In this document: piece after piece, positions 37,042 through 46,307 of the stretch
Layout of the letters: every line of letters starts with the position of its first letter
Numbering within the stretch: the stretch's first letter is position 1
Assembly (NCBI RefSeq): GCF_023213175.1
Contig: NZ_CP093312.1
Location: 1,922,001 to 1,986,000 of the forward strand
Direction: 5' to 3'
DNA length: 64,000 bases
DNA from: Sulfurovum sp. XGS-02
GTDB taxonomy: Bacteria > Campylobacterota > Campylobacteria > Campylobacterales > Sulfurovaceae
Position numbers and translations under genes: made by a program
The notes under the pieces: model-generated
The model's input: the letters and a program-made list of their open reading frames with translations, nothing else
Database searches by the model: none
Told to the model about the DNA's origin: nothing

Positions 37042-39129
37042 ATGGCTTTAGATCTCTCTTCTTCACAACTCTATTTTAACCGTGAACTCTCGTGGCTTCA
37101 GTTTAACTCACGTGTCCTCGCGCAGGCACTGGATGAACAACTACCACCTCTTGAACGCCTTAAGTTTCTCGCTATCTACGGGACAAACCTTGATGAATTT
37201 TATATGATACGTGTTGCAGGGCTTAAGGCACTCTATAAAGCAGGTATACAGGAGACCGGGCCGGACAAGCTGACGCCAAGCCAACAGCTCGAACAGATCC
37301 ATGGGTACCTTCATGAAGAGCACAAGGTGTTGGAGTCATGTTACACCTCTATCATCTCGGAACTGCACACCCATGGTGTCAACGTCAAGAACTATGATGC
37401 GCTCAACCAAGATGAGAAACTGGAAGTAAAAGAGAAGTTCTTTCATGAGATATACCCTGTGATCATCCCCATAGCCGTCGATGCTACACACCCTTTCCCT
37501 CACCTCAACAACCTTAGTTTTGGTTTGGCATTGACACTCAAAGATGACTCTGAACATATCAAACATGGACTTGTGCGTATCCCTAGGATACTCCCTAGGT
37601 TTATACAGTTGGGACAAACGTTTATTCCTATAGAGTCTGTGGTAGAATACTTTGCTTCTGAGCTTTTCCCCGGGTTTAGCCCTTTGGCCTCCACACCTTT
37701 CAGGGTCACAAGAAATGCAGATATCGAGATAGAGGAGGAGGAAGCAGATGACTTTTTGGAGATCCTTCAGGAAGGTTTACGCTCCAGAAACAAAGGTTCG
37801 CTTATCCGTCTTGAACTCAATGATGGTGCCGACTCTGAGTTGATCAATTTTTTACTCTCCCATCTCAATCTTGATGACAAAGATATCTACTCCTATAAAA
37901 GTCTCTCTCTCAACTTGGGGGGTCTCTGGCAGATCGTAGGAGACAAAGCACTCTCGCACCTTGTCTTGCCTACATTCAGTCCAAAAGTCCTTCCGCCATT
38001 GAACAGTGAAAATGTCTTTGAAGCTATCGAAAAACAAGATGTACTGCTTTACCATCCTTTTGACAGTTTTGAACCTGTGGTAAAGTTCATCAAACAAGCG
38101 GCTGCAGACCCCGAAACGATCACTATACGTATGACACTCTACCGTGCAGGTCCGAACTCTCCTATCGTAAAAGCACTCATCGATGCAGTGCGTGACGGGA
38201 AGCAGGTGATGGTACTTGTCGAACTCAAAGCAAGATTTGACGAGGAGAATAACTTACGCTGGGCAAGAGCCCTTGAAGATGCAGGGGCGCATGTGGTCTA
38301 TGGTATACCAGGGCTTAAGGTACATGCGAAGATCGCACAGGTGATCAAAAGACAAAATGGGAAACTGAAAAGTTATGTACATCTTGCAACAGGGAACTAC
38401 AACCCAAGTACCTCAAAGATCTATACCGATATGTCGTACTTTACCACAAAAGAAGTTTTCAGTACAGATGCAACGCATTTTTTTCACTTCTTGACCGGTT
38501 TCTCCACCCATACAAAGTTAGATACGCTTTTCATGTCACCCACACAGATCAAGCCAAAGCTTCTCAAACTCATCGAAAAAGAGTATAAACATGGATCTGA
38601 GGGGCATATCATTCTTAAAGCGAACTCTTTGGTGGACGCAGATATCATCAAGGCACTCTACACCGCTTCACAAAAAGGGTGCAAAGTCGATCTTATCATC
38701 CGCGGGATCTGTTGTTTAAAACCGGGGATCAAAGGCATTAGTGAAAATATTACTGTCTCTTCTGTGATAGGAAAATACCTGGAGCATGCACGTATCTACT
38801 TTTTCAAACATGATAAAATCAAATGCTACATCGCCTCTGCAGATCTCATGCCACGTAACCTTGTAAGACGTGTTGAACTTATGACACCTATCTTGGAAGA
38901 GACACTGAGACAGAAGATCGAACAGATCTTGATGCTACAACTTGCAGATAATACCTTACGCTGGGAACTTCAAGAAGATGGAAACTATACAAAAGTACCC
39001 CCTCTTGGTAAAACGGTCAACAACCATGCTGTCTTGGAAGAGTATGTCAACAAGATTCATGATAAGACAAAAAAAGAGACCCCTGACTATGTAAGCCGTT
39101 TGGCAAATCGTATATTAAAGGATAGTTAA
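37042..39129 (+). CDS. ppk: Polyphosphate kinase 1
   Basis: Makes polyphosphate from ATP through a phosphohistidine. The 695-residue protein has the N-terminal YFNRELSWLQFNSRVL, the arginine-rich MTLYRAGPNSPIVKAL, the phospho-acceptor histidine region PGLKVHAKIA and HLATGNYNPSTSKIYTD, and the second HKD-like block LMPRNLVRRVELM. The -10 TATAAT lies about 40 bases upstream. It ends in a 1-base overlap with the gamma-carbonic anhydrase gene (TAATG), so the two form an operon. Confidence 0.97.
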   Translation: MALDLSSSQLYFNRELSWLQFNSRVLAQALDEQLPPLERLKFLAIYGTNLDEFYMIRVAGLKALYKAGIQETGPDKLTPSQQLEQIHGYLHEEHKVLESCYTSIISELHTHGVNVKNYDALNQDEKLEVKEKFFHEIYPVIIPIAVDATHPFPHLNNLSFGLALTLKDDSEHIKHGLVRIPRILPRFIQLGQTFIPIESVVEYFASELFPGFSPLASTPFRVTRNADIEIEEEEADDFLEILQEGLRSRNKGSLIRLELNDGADSELINFLLSHLNLDDKDIYSYKSLSLNLGGLWQIVGDKALSHLVLPTFSPKVLPPLNSENVFEAIEKQDVLLYHPFDSFEPVVKFIKQAAADPETITIRMTLYRAGPNSPIVKALIDAVRDGKQVMVLVELKARFDEENNLRWARALEDAGAHVVYGIPGLKVHAKIAQVIKRQNGKLKSYVHLATGNYNPSTSKIYTDMSYFTTKEVFSTDATHFFHFLTGFSTHTKLDTLFMSPTQIKPKLLKLIEKEYKHGSEGHIILKANSLVDADIIKALYTASQKGCKVDLIIRGICCLKPGIKGISENITVSSVIGKYLEHARIYFFKHDKIKCYIASADLMPRNLVRRVELMTPILEETLRQKIEQILMLQLADNTLRWELQEDGNYTKVPPLGKTVNNHAVLEEYVNKIHDKTKKETPDYVSRLANRILKDS

Positions 39130-39653
39130 TGCTGATAAAATTTAAAGAGTGGACACCTAAGCTCGGACCTAATGCCTGGATCGCAGAAGGTTCTTCTGTC
39201 ATAGGCCGTGTAACCATGGGAGAAGATTCTGCTGTATGGTTTGGCTGCGTGGTACGTGGTGATGTACATCACATCACTATAGGAGACAGGTCTAATATCC
39301 AAGACCTCAGCATGATACATGTCACACACCATAAAAAAGCAGATATGTCAGATGGACATCCTACGGTCATAGGCAATGATGTCACAGTAGGTCACCGTGT
39401 CATGCTTCATGGCTGTACGATAGAAGATGCCTGTCTTATAGGTATGTCTGCCACCATACTTGATGGTGCTGTCATAGGAAAAGAGTCCATAGTAGGAGCA
39501 GATAGCCTGGTCACAAAGAACAAAGTCTTTCCTCCCCGAAGTCTCATCATGGGAAGTCCTGCAAAAGTAGTACGTGAGTTAACAGACGAAGAAGTAGCAG
39601 AACTCTATGCTTCTGCTAAACGTTATGTCAGTTTTAAAAATGAGTATCAGTAA
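39129..39653 (+). CDS. Gamma-carbonic anhydrase family hexapeptide protein
   Basis: A 174-residue left-handed beta-helix protein with hexapeptide repeats (VIGRVTMGEDSAVWFGCVVR, then GDVHHITIGDRSNIQDLSMI). Zinc ligand positions appear in HVTHHKK and in VTVGHRVMLHGCTIED. Family members (Cam, CaiE/PaaY) hydrate CO2 or have unknown activity. It is coupled to ppk by TAATG and followed by an EI24 membrane protein 10 bases later. Confidence 0.9.
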   Translation: MLIKFKEWTPKLGPNAWIAEGSSVIGRVTMGEDSAVWFGCVVRGDVHHITIGDRSNIQDLSMIHVTHHKKADMSDGHPTVIGNDVTVGHRVMLHGCTIEDACLIGMSATILDGAVIGKESIVGADSLVTKNKVFPPRSLIMGSPAKVVRELTDEEVAELYASAKRYVSFKNEYQ

Positions 39654-39663
39654 ACATTAAAAA

Positions 39664-40323
39664 ATGAAACAGATCATCATAAAAAGTCTGCAGGATATAC
39701 TCTCAAAAGATGTCATTCTGTTTGTTATCAAGATGGGATCCATCTCATTGGCTCTTACACTGCTGTTCGCATGGAGTATGTGGGGTCTGGTAACAGACAT
39801 CATTGCTTCATATCTCTCATGGATTCCATGGGAATGGTTACAGACATCAGGCGCATCTGTAGGAACCTTTTTATTGACCTATATGCTTTTTATCATCATG
39901 GTCTCACTGCTTACTTCACTGTACAGTGAAAAGTTACTACTCGCCTTGGCAAAAAAACGTTATGCTGATGTTGCTGTAGTAGGCAGTGCGAACCTTACTA
40001 CCTCCATCCTCTTGACACTTAAAGCCAGTATCGTTTTCCTACTGCTTTTCATCCTCACACTTCCCTTGCTTTTTATACCGATAGTGGGTCAGGTATGGGT
40101 ACTCTATCTGTGGTCTGTCTTACTGAAGGAACCTACTATGTATGATGTAGGAGCACTCTTTATCAAAGAGAAAAAAACACTAAAAGAAAAAAAGAAAAAA
40201 ACAACTCTCTTAGCCATGATTGCTTCACTCTTCAACTATATACCCTTGGTCAATATCTTTGCCCCGGTATTTGCACAGATACTCTTTTTGCATCACATCC
40301 TGGGAAAAGAACATAAAATTTAA
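39664..40323 (+). CDS. EI24-domain (CysZ-like) membrane protein
   Basis: A 219-residue membrane protein with about four hydrophobic stretches. The pattern LLFIPIVGQVWVLYLWSVLL and NYIPLVNIFAPVFAQILFLHH is typical of EI24/CysZ-type proteins, some of which take up sulfate. A Lys-rich loop (KEKKTLKEKKKK) lies between the last helices. Substrate unknown. Its stop overlaps the convergent exonuclease gene by 4 bases. Confidence 0.78.
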   Translation: MKQIIIKSLQDILSKDVILFVIKMGSISLALTLLFAWSMWGLVTDIIASYLSWIPWEWLQTSGASVGTFLLTYMLFIIMVSLLTSLYSEKLLLALAKKRYADVAVVGSANLTTSILLTLKASIVFLLLFILTLPLLFIPIVGQVWVLYLWSVLLKEPTMYDVGALFIKEKKTLKEKKKKTTLLAMIASLFNYIPLVNIFAPVFAQILFLHHILGKEHKI

Positions 40324-41114
40324 TTCTCTTTCTCTTTATTGACCCTTCGTTCCTTCTTACTGGAGACGGAAAAACGTAACAGTTCATCTGCACTCTTGAC
40401 ATACTCAGGTACTGTTTTCAAACTTTTCTCCATCACCTTTGCAGCACAGAGCGCATCGCTAAAAGCGCGATGATGTGTAGCTGTTTCTATCTCTAAAAAG
40501 TCTATAAGATAGGCAAGACCATAACGTTCGCTTTCAAAAGTACGTCTGGCAAGATCAATCGTACAGAGTTTAGGGTTACCTATATGACCCAGGCCAAATC
40601 TGTCAAAAGAGGCATTCAAAAAACTATAATCGAATTTTGCATTATGTGCGACAAACACTGCATCACCCATGAAATGGCGTAAAGCGGTTAATGCTTCTTT
40701 TCTTGTAGGCGCCCCTATGAGGTCTGTTGGTTCTATGCCTGTGATCTTCGTAATATATTCGGGTAAAAACGCGCATTCGACAAAGGTTTCAAAACGGTCT
40801 ATGATTTCCCCATTCTGGACCATCACTGCACCGATCTCTATGACTTGAGATGTACCTGGCTTACTCCCGTTGGTTTCTATATCTATAACACAATAACGCT
40901 GATCTTTATGAGAAGTAAAACAGGTCTCAAGCCTATAGTGTTCATGATCTAATTGGGTGATAGGATAGCCTGAGGCTTGAAGAAGAATGAAGATCGTTTC
41001 AGCATCTTCCAACAGGGTTGTATACTTTGTAACAATATGTTTGTATTGTCCTTCATGCAATATACCTCCATGTTTACGAAAGGCTGTGGTAAGTTCCTCA
41101 AAGACTTTTTGCAT
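40320..41114 (-). CDS. DnaQ-like DEDDh 3'-5' exonuclease
   Basis: A 264-residue protein. The exonuclease domain begins CVIDIETNGSKPGTSQVIEIG, continues with FVAHNAKFDYSFL and closes with HHRAFSDALCAAKV, giving the DEDD residues and the motif III histidine. An extra N-terminal domain of about 70 residues precedes it (winged-helix-like, TAFRKHGGILHE). It may be the polymerase III epsilon proofreading subunit or a stand-alone nuclease. The start overlaps trpF by 17 bases. Confidence 0.87.
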   Translation of the reverse strand: MQKVFEELTTAFRKHGGILHEGQYKHIVTKYTTLLEDAETIFILLQASGYPITQLDHEHYRLETCFTSHKDQRYCVIDIETNGSKPGTSQVIEIGAVMVQNGEIIDRFETFVECAFLPEYITKITGIEPTDLIGAPTRKEALTALRHFMGDAVFVAHNAKFDYSFLNASFDRFGLGHIGNPKLCTIDLARRTFESERYGLAYLIDFLEIETATHHRAFSDALCAAKVMEKSLKTVPEYVKSADELLRFSVSSKKERRVNKEKEN

Positions 41115-41688
41115 TGGTTATAAATTGTTTCACTTTTTCAGGGTCTTTTTTCCCCTTAATGGATTCTACACCGGAACTTACGTCCACGCCATAAAAACCA
41201 AGTTGTTTGACTTGTGCCAGATTCTCAGGGGTTAAGCCTCCAGCCAAAATAATCTTAGAACAGTCGATGCCATTGAACCATTCAAGATTCAGACGTTCTC
41301 CTGCACCGCCATATACTTCACTATACGCATCTACCAAACGATACCTGTCTTGAAATTTTGTTAAATCTTCCGGACCTTTTGCCCGTACTACAGGCAAGGT
41401 CTGTAAACCGATGGCTGCCAAAGACTCTTCGTCTACATCAAAATGGATCTGTGCACGTGATATATCTGAGTATCTACATACTGTATCTATCGTCTCTACA
41501 CCTTCATTGACAAAGAGCCCCACTCTTTCCACAAAAGGGGGGAGTTGATCGATGATTCTTTTCGCTGCTGCCGGTGTGATGTAACGTGGGGATTTATTAT
41601 AAAAAACAAAACCCAATGCATCTGCTCCGCACTCTACAGCATGTAACGCATCCTTTAAATTTGTTATGCCACAAATCTTCACTCTCAT
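41098..41688 (-). CDS. trpF: Phosphoribosylanthranilate isomerase
   Basis: A 196-residue TIM-barrel enzyme that isomerises phosphoribosylanthranilate in tryptophan synthesis. The catalytic Cys lies in RVKICGITNLKDA and the catalytic Asp in YGVDVSSGVES. It also has GFVFYNKSPRYI and LAGGLTPENL. It follows rpe after 20 bases and overlaps the exonuclease gene downstream. No other trp gene is close; trpA is at 7.2 kb. Confidence 0.95.
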   Translation of the reverse strand: MRVKICGITNLKDALHAVECGADALGFVFYNKSPRYITPAAAKRIIDQLPPFVERVGLFVNEGVETIDTVCRYSDISRAQIHFDVDEESLAAIGLQTLPVVRAKGPEDLTKFQDRYRLVDAYSEVYGGAGERLNLEWFNGIDCSKIILAGGLTPENLAQVKQLGFYGVDVSSGVESIKGKKDPEKVKQFITNAKSL

Positions 41689-41708
41689 ACTACGCTTCCT
41701 TTTTTCCC

Positions 41709-42350
41709 TTATTTTAATGCAGAAATAGCTTTTTCTATACCGTCTGGATGTTTATAGACAAACGAACCGGCCACAACAATATCAACACCTGCTGCCTCCA
41801 GCTCTTTGACGTTTTGATCATTCACACCGCCATCTACTTCTATCAGACATTTTGGATTTCGCTTCTCTATCAATGCTTTGAGGCGCTGTGCTTTTTCTAC
41901 AACCGAAGGAATAAACTTTTGTCCGCCATAACCAGGGTTCACACTCATGAGAAGCACCATATCTACCTCTTCAAGCAAAAATTCTATCGCTTCAATCGGT
42001 GTATGCGGGTTCAGTGTGATCGCAGGACGTATACCCAACGCACGTATTTTCTGTATAAGTCTATGAGGATGTTTTTCCTCTTCGATATGAAACGATATAA
42101 ACTCCGGTTTCAAAGGTGCGAAAAGGTCTACAAAAAATGTATTGTTCTCTACCATAAGATGTATATCCAAAGGTTTGTTTGCCTCTTGGGCTACCGCTTC
42201 CACAACCACAGGTCCTATCGTGAGGTTTGGTACAAAATGGCCATCCATCACGTCAACATGCACAAGGTCACAACCACCTTCACAAATGGCTGCAACATCA
42301 CGCGCCAAATGTCCAAAATCAGCGGAAAGTATACTTGGGGCTACTAACAT
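41709..42350 (-). CDS. rpe: Ribulose-phosphate 3-epimerase
   Basis: Interconverts ribulose-5-phosphate and xylulose-5-phosphate in the pentose phosphate and Calvin routes. The 213-residue barrel shows VAPSILSADFGHL, the metal ligands in LVHVDVMDGHFVPN, SVNPGYGGQKF and the second catalytic Asp in EVDGGVNDQNV. The ATG is preceded by GAGGATATTT. It heads the rpe-trpF-exonuclease run. Confidence 0.96.
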   Translation of the reverse strand: MLVAPSILSADFGHLARDVAAICEGGCDLVHVDVMDGHFVPNLTIGPVVVEAVAQEANKPLDIHLMVENNTFFVDLFAPLKPEFISFHIEEEKHPHRLIQKIRALGIRPAITLNPHTPIEAIEFLLEEVDMVLLMSVNPGYGGQKFIPSVVEKAQRLKALIEKRNPKCLIEVDGGVNDQNVKELEAAGVDIVVAGSFVYKHPDGIEKAISALK

Positions 42351-42557
42351 AAATATCCTCTTGTTTTATTTTGAATTATTATAGCAAAATCAAACTTTTG
42401 ACCTTGTACCATAGGGAGGTAATAACATACGATTTATGAAAGAATATCACTCTCAAGCCGTATCACACGAGTGCTTCTTTTCTATTCGCTCTCTCTTTTC
42501 ATACAAAACTTAAGAGAGGCTGCAAATACCTTAAGCAAATTTTATGTTCAAATTGTC

Positions 42558-42563
42558 TATAAT
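42558..42563 (+). promoter_or_regulatory. -10 TATAAT ahead of rpmB
   Basis: A TATAAT lies 75 bases upstream of rpmB in the 287-base gap between rpe and rpmB. The rest of that gap holds an AT-rich segment with the rpe promoter region and no RNA gene or convincing open frame that I can see. Confidence 0.55.
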
Positions 42564-42637
42564 CCCACAAAATATTCTTCGTTTTACACTGAACCTTTCA
42601 AAAGTGTAACTGGGACGATCAAATTAAAGGACATACT

Positions 42638-42847
42638 ATGGCAAGAAGATGTGATATTACGGGTAAAGGCCCATTAACAGGAAACAATGTTTCTCACGCA
42701 AACAACAAAACAAAAAGAAGACAACTTCCAAACTTGAGATCTGTGAAGATCACACTTGAAGATGGAACAACAAAAAGAGTTAAAGTAGCTGCTTCTACAC
42801 TTAGAACAATGAAGAAACGTGCTGCTCAAGCTGCCACAGCTGAGTAA
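42638..42847 (+). CDS. rpmB: 50S ribosomal protein L28
   Basis: A 69-residue basic protein beginning [20 protein letters not shown], with [17 protein letters not shown], the standard L28 pattern. It is the form without the four zinc cysteines. The ribosome site AAAGGACATACT precedes the ATG. A TrkA-type channel gene follows in the same reading frame, as rpmB and kch do in Helicobacter. Confidence 0.97.
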   Translation: MARRCDITGKGPLTGNNVSHANNKTKRRQLPNLRSVKITLEDGTTKRVKVAASTLRTMKKRAAQAATAE

Positions 42848-42880
42848 GTCCCTACCTTTGGGACTCCGGCTTTGAAAGCC
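42847..42880 (+). other. Two small inverted repeats between rpmB and the channel gene
   Basis: AGTCCC (42847-42852) pairs with GGGACT (42860-42865). Directly after it GGCTTT (42868-42873) pairs with AAAGCC (42875-42880) around one base. The second palindrome contains the TTG that appears to start the channel gene. The first may weakly end rpmB mRNA; the pair may also control initiation of the next gene. Confidence 0.45.
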
Positions 42881-44002
42881 ACACAAAAATTTAAAAAGTT
42901 TCTCAACTGGAGAAGCGCACCCAAACCTCATATTACACTAAATGATGAGTATTATGGTCATTTAGCCCCTTTTAGACTACCCCTTATACTAACCGTAATT
43001 GTTATGCTGATCGGTACGATGGGTTATATGCTTATTGACGGTTTTCCACTTATGGATGCCATTTACCAGACAGGTATCACATTTACTACCGTAGGTTTCG
43101 GAGAGATAAAACCCATATCAGATATGGGACGCATTTTCACCATCACCCTTATTATCTTTGGCTTTGTTGTCTTTTCTATTGCCGTGGGTATTATTGCAGA
43201 AGTCGTCAAAAAAGGTGAATTTCAAAAAACAGCCAAGGAGCGTAAAATGCTTTACGAAATTGCTAGACTTAAACACCATTTTGTTGTCTGTTATCATAAT
43301 GAATTTACGATACAGGTAACCAAACAACTTCGTGAGAACCACATCCCTTTTGTGGTGGTTGATCCTAGAGAAGACATGGAAGAGATAGCAAAAAAATACC
43401 ATTACCCTTACTTTGTAACAGCTGAACCCCACACAGAAGAAGGTATCTTGAAGTCACACCTCTCTTCGGCCAAAGGTGTGATCACGCTTGCAGACAATAT
43501 TGCAGACAACATTGCGACCATTGCTTCTGCCAGACTCTATGAATCCGAGATACACCGCGGGAAAAAGTTCCTTATCATTGCCAATGCCAAAAGCAGTGAA
43601 GATGATCAAAAACTGCTTAAACTGGGAGCGGACAAGGTTGTCACTGCAACGAAGCTCATGGCGCAACGTATCAATGCTATGGCAGCACGTCCGGACATGG
43701 AAAATCTTCTCCAGGAATTTCTTTATAAAACAGATACCCCTCTTGATATGGAAGAGGGAAAAGTGTTTAAAACTTCATGGCTTGCACTGAAGAAAATCAA
43801 AACTGCACGTTTCAGAGATGTCGCCAATGTGACGGTGATCGGTATACGTCAAAAAGATGGCAGATTTATCCCTATGCCTAAAGGAGATACGATCATCATG
43901 CCAGAATCCAAGCTTTTACTCATCGGTACGGGTGAAGGTATCGCTAAAGCGAAAAAAATCATCCGTAAAAAAGAAAAACCTGAGGAACTTAAATATGTAT
44001 AA
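42872..44002 (+). CDS. Potassium channel with TrkA-N (RCK) domain
   Basis: A 376-residue two-helix K+ channel fused to a regulatory RCK unit. The pore has TGITFTTVGFGEIKP, so the selectivity filter is TVGFG, between membrane segments near residues 30-50 and 80-105. The cytoplasmic part binds nucleotide (HHFVVCYHNEFTIQVTKQL) and ends with a TrkA-C domain. Helicobacter HpKchA is the recalled counterpart, also next to rpmB. The start is uncertain: the only candidate before the first helix is TTG at 42872, in frame with rpmB eight codons after its TAA, without a clear ribosome site and inside a palindrome. Confidence 0.85.
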   Translation: MKATQKFKKFLNWRSAPKPHITLNDEYYGHLAPFRLPLILTVIVMLIGTMGYMLIDGFPLMDAIYQTGITFTTVGFGEIKPISDMGRIFTITLIIFGFVVFSIAVGIIAEVVKKGEFQKTAKERKMLYEIARLKHHFVVCYHNEFTIQVTKQLRENHIPFVVVDPREDMEEIAKKYHYPYFVTAEPHTEEGILKSHLSSAKGVITLADNIADNIATIASARLYESEIHRGKKFLIIANAKSSEDDQKLLKLGADKVVTATKLMAQRINAMAARPDMENLLQEFLYKTDTPLDMEEGKVFKTSWLALKKIKTARFRDVANVTVIGIRQKDGRFIPMPKGDTIIMPESKLLLIGTGEGIAKAKKIIRKKEKPEELKYV

Positions 44003-45206
44003 GCTTATTCCACTTGAAAACGGTCTGGAGAATGTCGCAGGGTTCTTCTGTGGTGCGACCAATGTCGGTATGAGAAAACAACCTGCCGACTCTAATGCTT
44101 CTGAACTAGATGGTGATGTTGCCTTTATACGAAGTGAACAGCCTTGTGACATATCCGCTGTCTTTACGAGTAATACATTTCAAGCGGCACCCATCAAACA
44201 TTTTCAAAAATATCCTAAAGGGTTTCAAACCGATTTTGTCCTCATCAATGCAAAAAATGCCAATGCCATGACGGGAGATAAAGGGATAGAAGATATAGAA
44301 TCCATTATGTCGACACTCAGTAGCAAACAAAATGTTCTGAATCCTGTGATGAGCTCTACAGGTGTCATAGGGTACCGTTTGCCTATAGAGAAGATCACCT
44401 CGGCGTTTGATAGACTGGATTTCAATGCTTCAAATTCGCATCAGGCAGCCCGTGCCATCATGACGACGGACAGCTTCAAAAAAGAGATGGCATATAAAGT
44501 GGTACTTGCAAACGGTAACGCTTTTAACATTGCAGCTATCTGTAAAGGTGCAGGCATGATCAACCCTGCAATGGCAACCATGCTCTGTTTTATCATCACA
44601 GATGCCAACATCCCCAAGTCTGACATGGATGAACTGCTCACAGGGGCAACAGAGGGTTCATTTAACCGTATCTCTGTAGATGGTGATACATCGACCAATG
44701 ATACGGTCATGTTACTGTCGAACAGACAAAGTGCCCATTACGACAAAGCAGCCTTTGCCGAGGCCCTTAATAAGATCATGTTTGAACTGGCCATGCTTAT
44801 ACTCAAAGATGGAGAAGGTGCAAACAAACTGGTGGCCTTTGAAGTCAAGGGTGCCAAGAGCGAAGAAGACGCAAAGAGAGCAAGTATGGCATTGAGTAAC
44901 TCGCTTCTTGTAAAGACTGCACTCTTCGGAGAAGACCCGAACTGGGGGCGTATCGCTTCCACCATAGGTGCTTCAGGTATAGCCTGTGATGATGAAACCC
45001 TTACCATACACTATGATGACCTTCTTATCTACTCCAGTGAATGTAGAGAGTTGGATCAGGTGCGTGAAGAGAAGGCATACGAGATCATGAAACAAGAGCA
45101 TTTTAAAGTCACTTGTGACATCGGCTTAGGTGATGCAAGTTATACATCATACGGCTGTGATCTGAGTTACGAATATGTAAAAATAAATGCAGAATATAGA
45201 ACGTAA
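43995..45206 (+). CDS. argJ: Bifunctional glutamate N-acetyltransferase / amino-acid acetyltransferase
   Basis: ArgJ recycles the acetyl group from N-acetylornithine to glutamate in arginine synthesis. The 403-residue precursor is self-cleaved before the Thr of AAICKGAGMINPAMATMLCF (cleavage between Ala and Thr in the PAMATML block). It also has NTNDTVMLLSN-like DTSTNDTVMLL and FGEDPNWGRIASTIG. The start ATG at 43995 overlaps the end of the channel gene by 8 bases. Arginine made here could feed the agmatine route encoded at 18.4-20.3 kb. Confidence 0.95.
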   Translation: MYKLIPLENGLENVAGFFCGATNVGMRKQPADSNASELDGDVAFIRSEQPCDISAVFTSNTFQAAPIKHFQKYPKGFQTDFVLINAKNANAMTGDKGIEDIESIMSTLSSKQNVLNPVMSSTGVIGYRLPIEKITSAFDRLDFNASNSHQAARAIMTTDSFKKEMAYKVVLANGNAFNIAAICKGAGMINPAMATMLCFIITDANIPKSDMDELLTGATEGSFNRISVDGDTSTNDTVMLLSNRQSAHYDKAAFAEALNKIMFELAMLILKDGEGANKLVAFEVKGAKSEEDAKRASMALSNSLLVKTALFGEDPNWGRIASTIGASGIACDDETLTIHYDDLLIYSSECRELDQVREEKAYEIMKQEHFKVTCDIGLGDASYTSYGCDLSYEYVKINAEYRT

Positions 45207-45277
45207 AAAGTGTTCATTTTAACTTTTTGCCAACACAAAAAAGTTATAATATGGAAATCTTAATACGAGGAATAAAC

Positions 45278-45502
45278 ATGTTACACGAATACAGAGACGA
45301 AATACACGAACTTAAACAAAGCAATGCACACTTTGCAAATATCTTTGATAAACACAATGCATTGGATCAACAAGTAGAAGATGCTGAAGCCGGTCGTACA
45401 GTTTTAACAGATGTAGAGCTTGAAACACTTAAAAAGGAAAAACTTCTTTTAAAAGACGAAGCCTATAAAATGATCTTGGACTATAAAAAATCTCAGGCAT
45501 AA
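45278..45502 (+). CDS. YdcH-family (DUF465) small protein
   Basis: A 74-residue helical hairpin protein of the YdcH/DUF465 family: MLHEYRDEIHELKQSNAHFA, then DKHNALDQQVEDAE and LETLKKEKLLLKDEAYKMI. The family is widespread and of unknown function. A TATAAT (45245-45250) and the ribosome site ACGAGGAA (6 bases before ATG) support the start. Confidence 0.88.
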   Translation: MLHEYRDEIHELKQSNAHFANIFDKHNALDQQVEDAEAGRTVLTDVELETLKKEKLLLKDEAYKMILDYKKSQA

Positions 45503-45586
45503 TCATAATCTTCAACACCTATGGGCACTTGCCCATATATTAACCTTCTTACCCTATAATATCTTTAATCAATTATAGGAACTCTT

Positions 45587-46306
45587 ATGAAATTATTACC
45601 ACTCATACTCATTACCCTGTTTACAACAATCCATGCTGTAGAACCCCAAAATATCTATTATGGAAAAGTATTAAAGATACAAAATGCCATGGGATACAAA
45701 TATCTTAAAGTCGATGAAAACGGTACCCAACATTGGGTTGCCATCGTAAATGCACCGGTTGCTGTGGGTGACAGGATCGGATATGATAAAAGAACCATTA
45801 TGCATGACTTTGAAAGTAAATCTTTGGGTAAAACATTTAAAGAGATCATCTTTGCCTCAGATGTCTATCTTCCTCAAAAAGTCCAAAAACCTAAAAGCAT
45901 GAAAGATATGTTGGGGCTTAGCAGTAAAGATCCTCATAAAGGTATGGGGAGGGGTATGTCATCCGAAGTTGAAGAAAAACCTGCAAAACCATTTGTAAAA
46001 AAAGAGAGTTATACAGTTGAAGAGGTACATATGTGGAGAAAGAGTCTCGAAGGTCAGACTATCTCCCTGGAAGGTAAAGTATTTAAAGTGTCCCATCAGA
46101 TCATGAAACGTGACTGGGTTCACTTAGGTGATGGCACAGGTATCGAGAAAGAACTTACCGATGATCTTGTATTTACCACTGCTTCAGCCGCTGTCAAAGC
46201 AGGAGACAAGGTCATTGCCACAGGTAAAGTCGTTGTCAACCAAGATTTTGGATATGGGTACTTTTATAAAGTACTGATCCAGGATGCTACCTTCGAAGTG
46301 AAATAG
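45587..46306 (+). CDS. Exported OB-fold-like protein
   Basis: A 239-residue protein with a signal peptide (MKLLPLILITLFTTIHA). The N-terminal half has NIYYGKVLKIQNAMGYKYLK, and the C-terminal half has GQTISLEGKVFKVSHQIM, WVHLGDGTG and GDKVIATGKVVVNQDFGYGYFY. Both halves look like small OB-type barrels seen in exported nucleic-acid-binding-like proteins of Deltaproteobacteria. A Lys/Met-rich linker joins them. Function unknown. The DEAD-box helicase gene starts 1 base after its stop. Confidence 0.68.
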   Translation: MKLLPLILITLFTTIHAVEPQNIYYGKVLKIQNAMGYKYLKVDENGTQHWVAIVNAPVAVGDRIGYDKRTIMHDFESKSLGKTFKEIIFASDVYLPQKVQKPKSMKDMLGLSSKDPHKGMGRGMSSEVEEKPAKPFVKKESYTVEEVHMWRKSLEGQTISLEGKVFKVSHQIMKRDWVHLGDGTGIEKELTDDLVFTTASAAVKAGDKVIATGKVVVNQDFGYGYFYKVLIQDATFEVK

Positions 46307-46307
46307 T

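Noticed and set aside
41748-42347. Open frame opposite rpe, rich in His and Cys
   Set aside because: It is the reverse reading of a clear epimerase gene.
42436-42513. A 25-codon frame beginning MKEYHSQAVSHECF in the rpe-rpmB gap
   Set aside because: The nearest ribosome-site-like sequence is too far away and the composition is not protein-like.
45227-45250. TTGCCA and TATAAT as a full sigma-70 promoter ahead of the YdcH gene
   Set aside because: The spacer is only 12 bases; only the -10 is credible.
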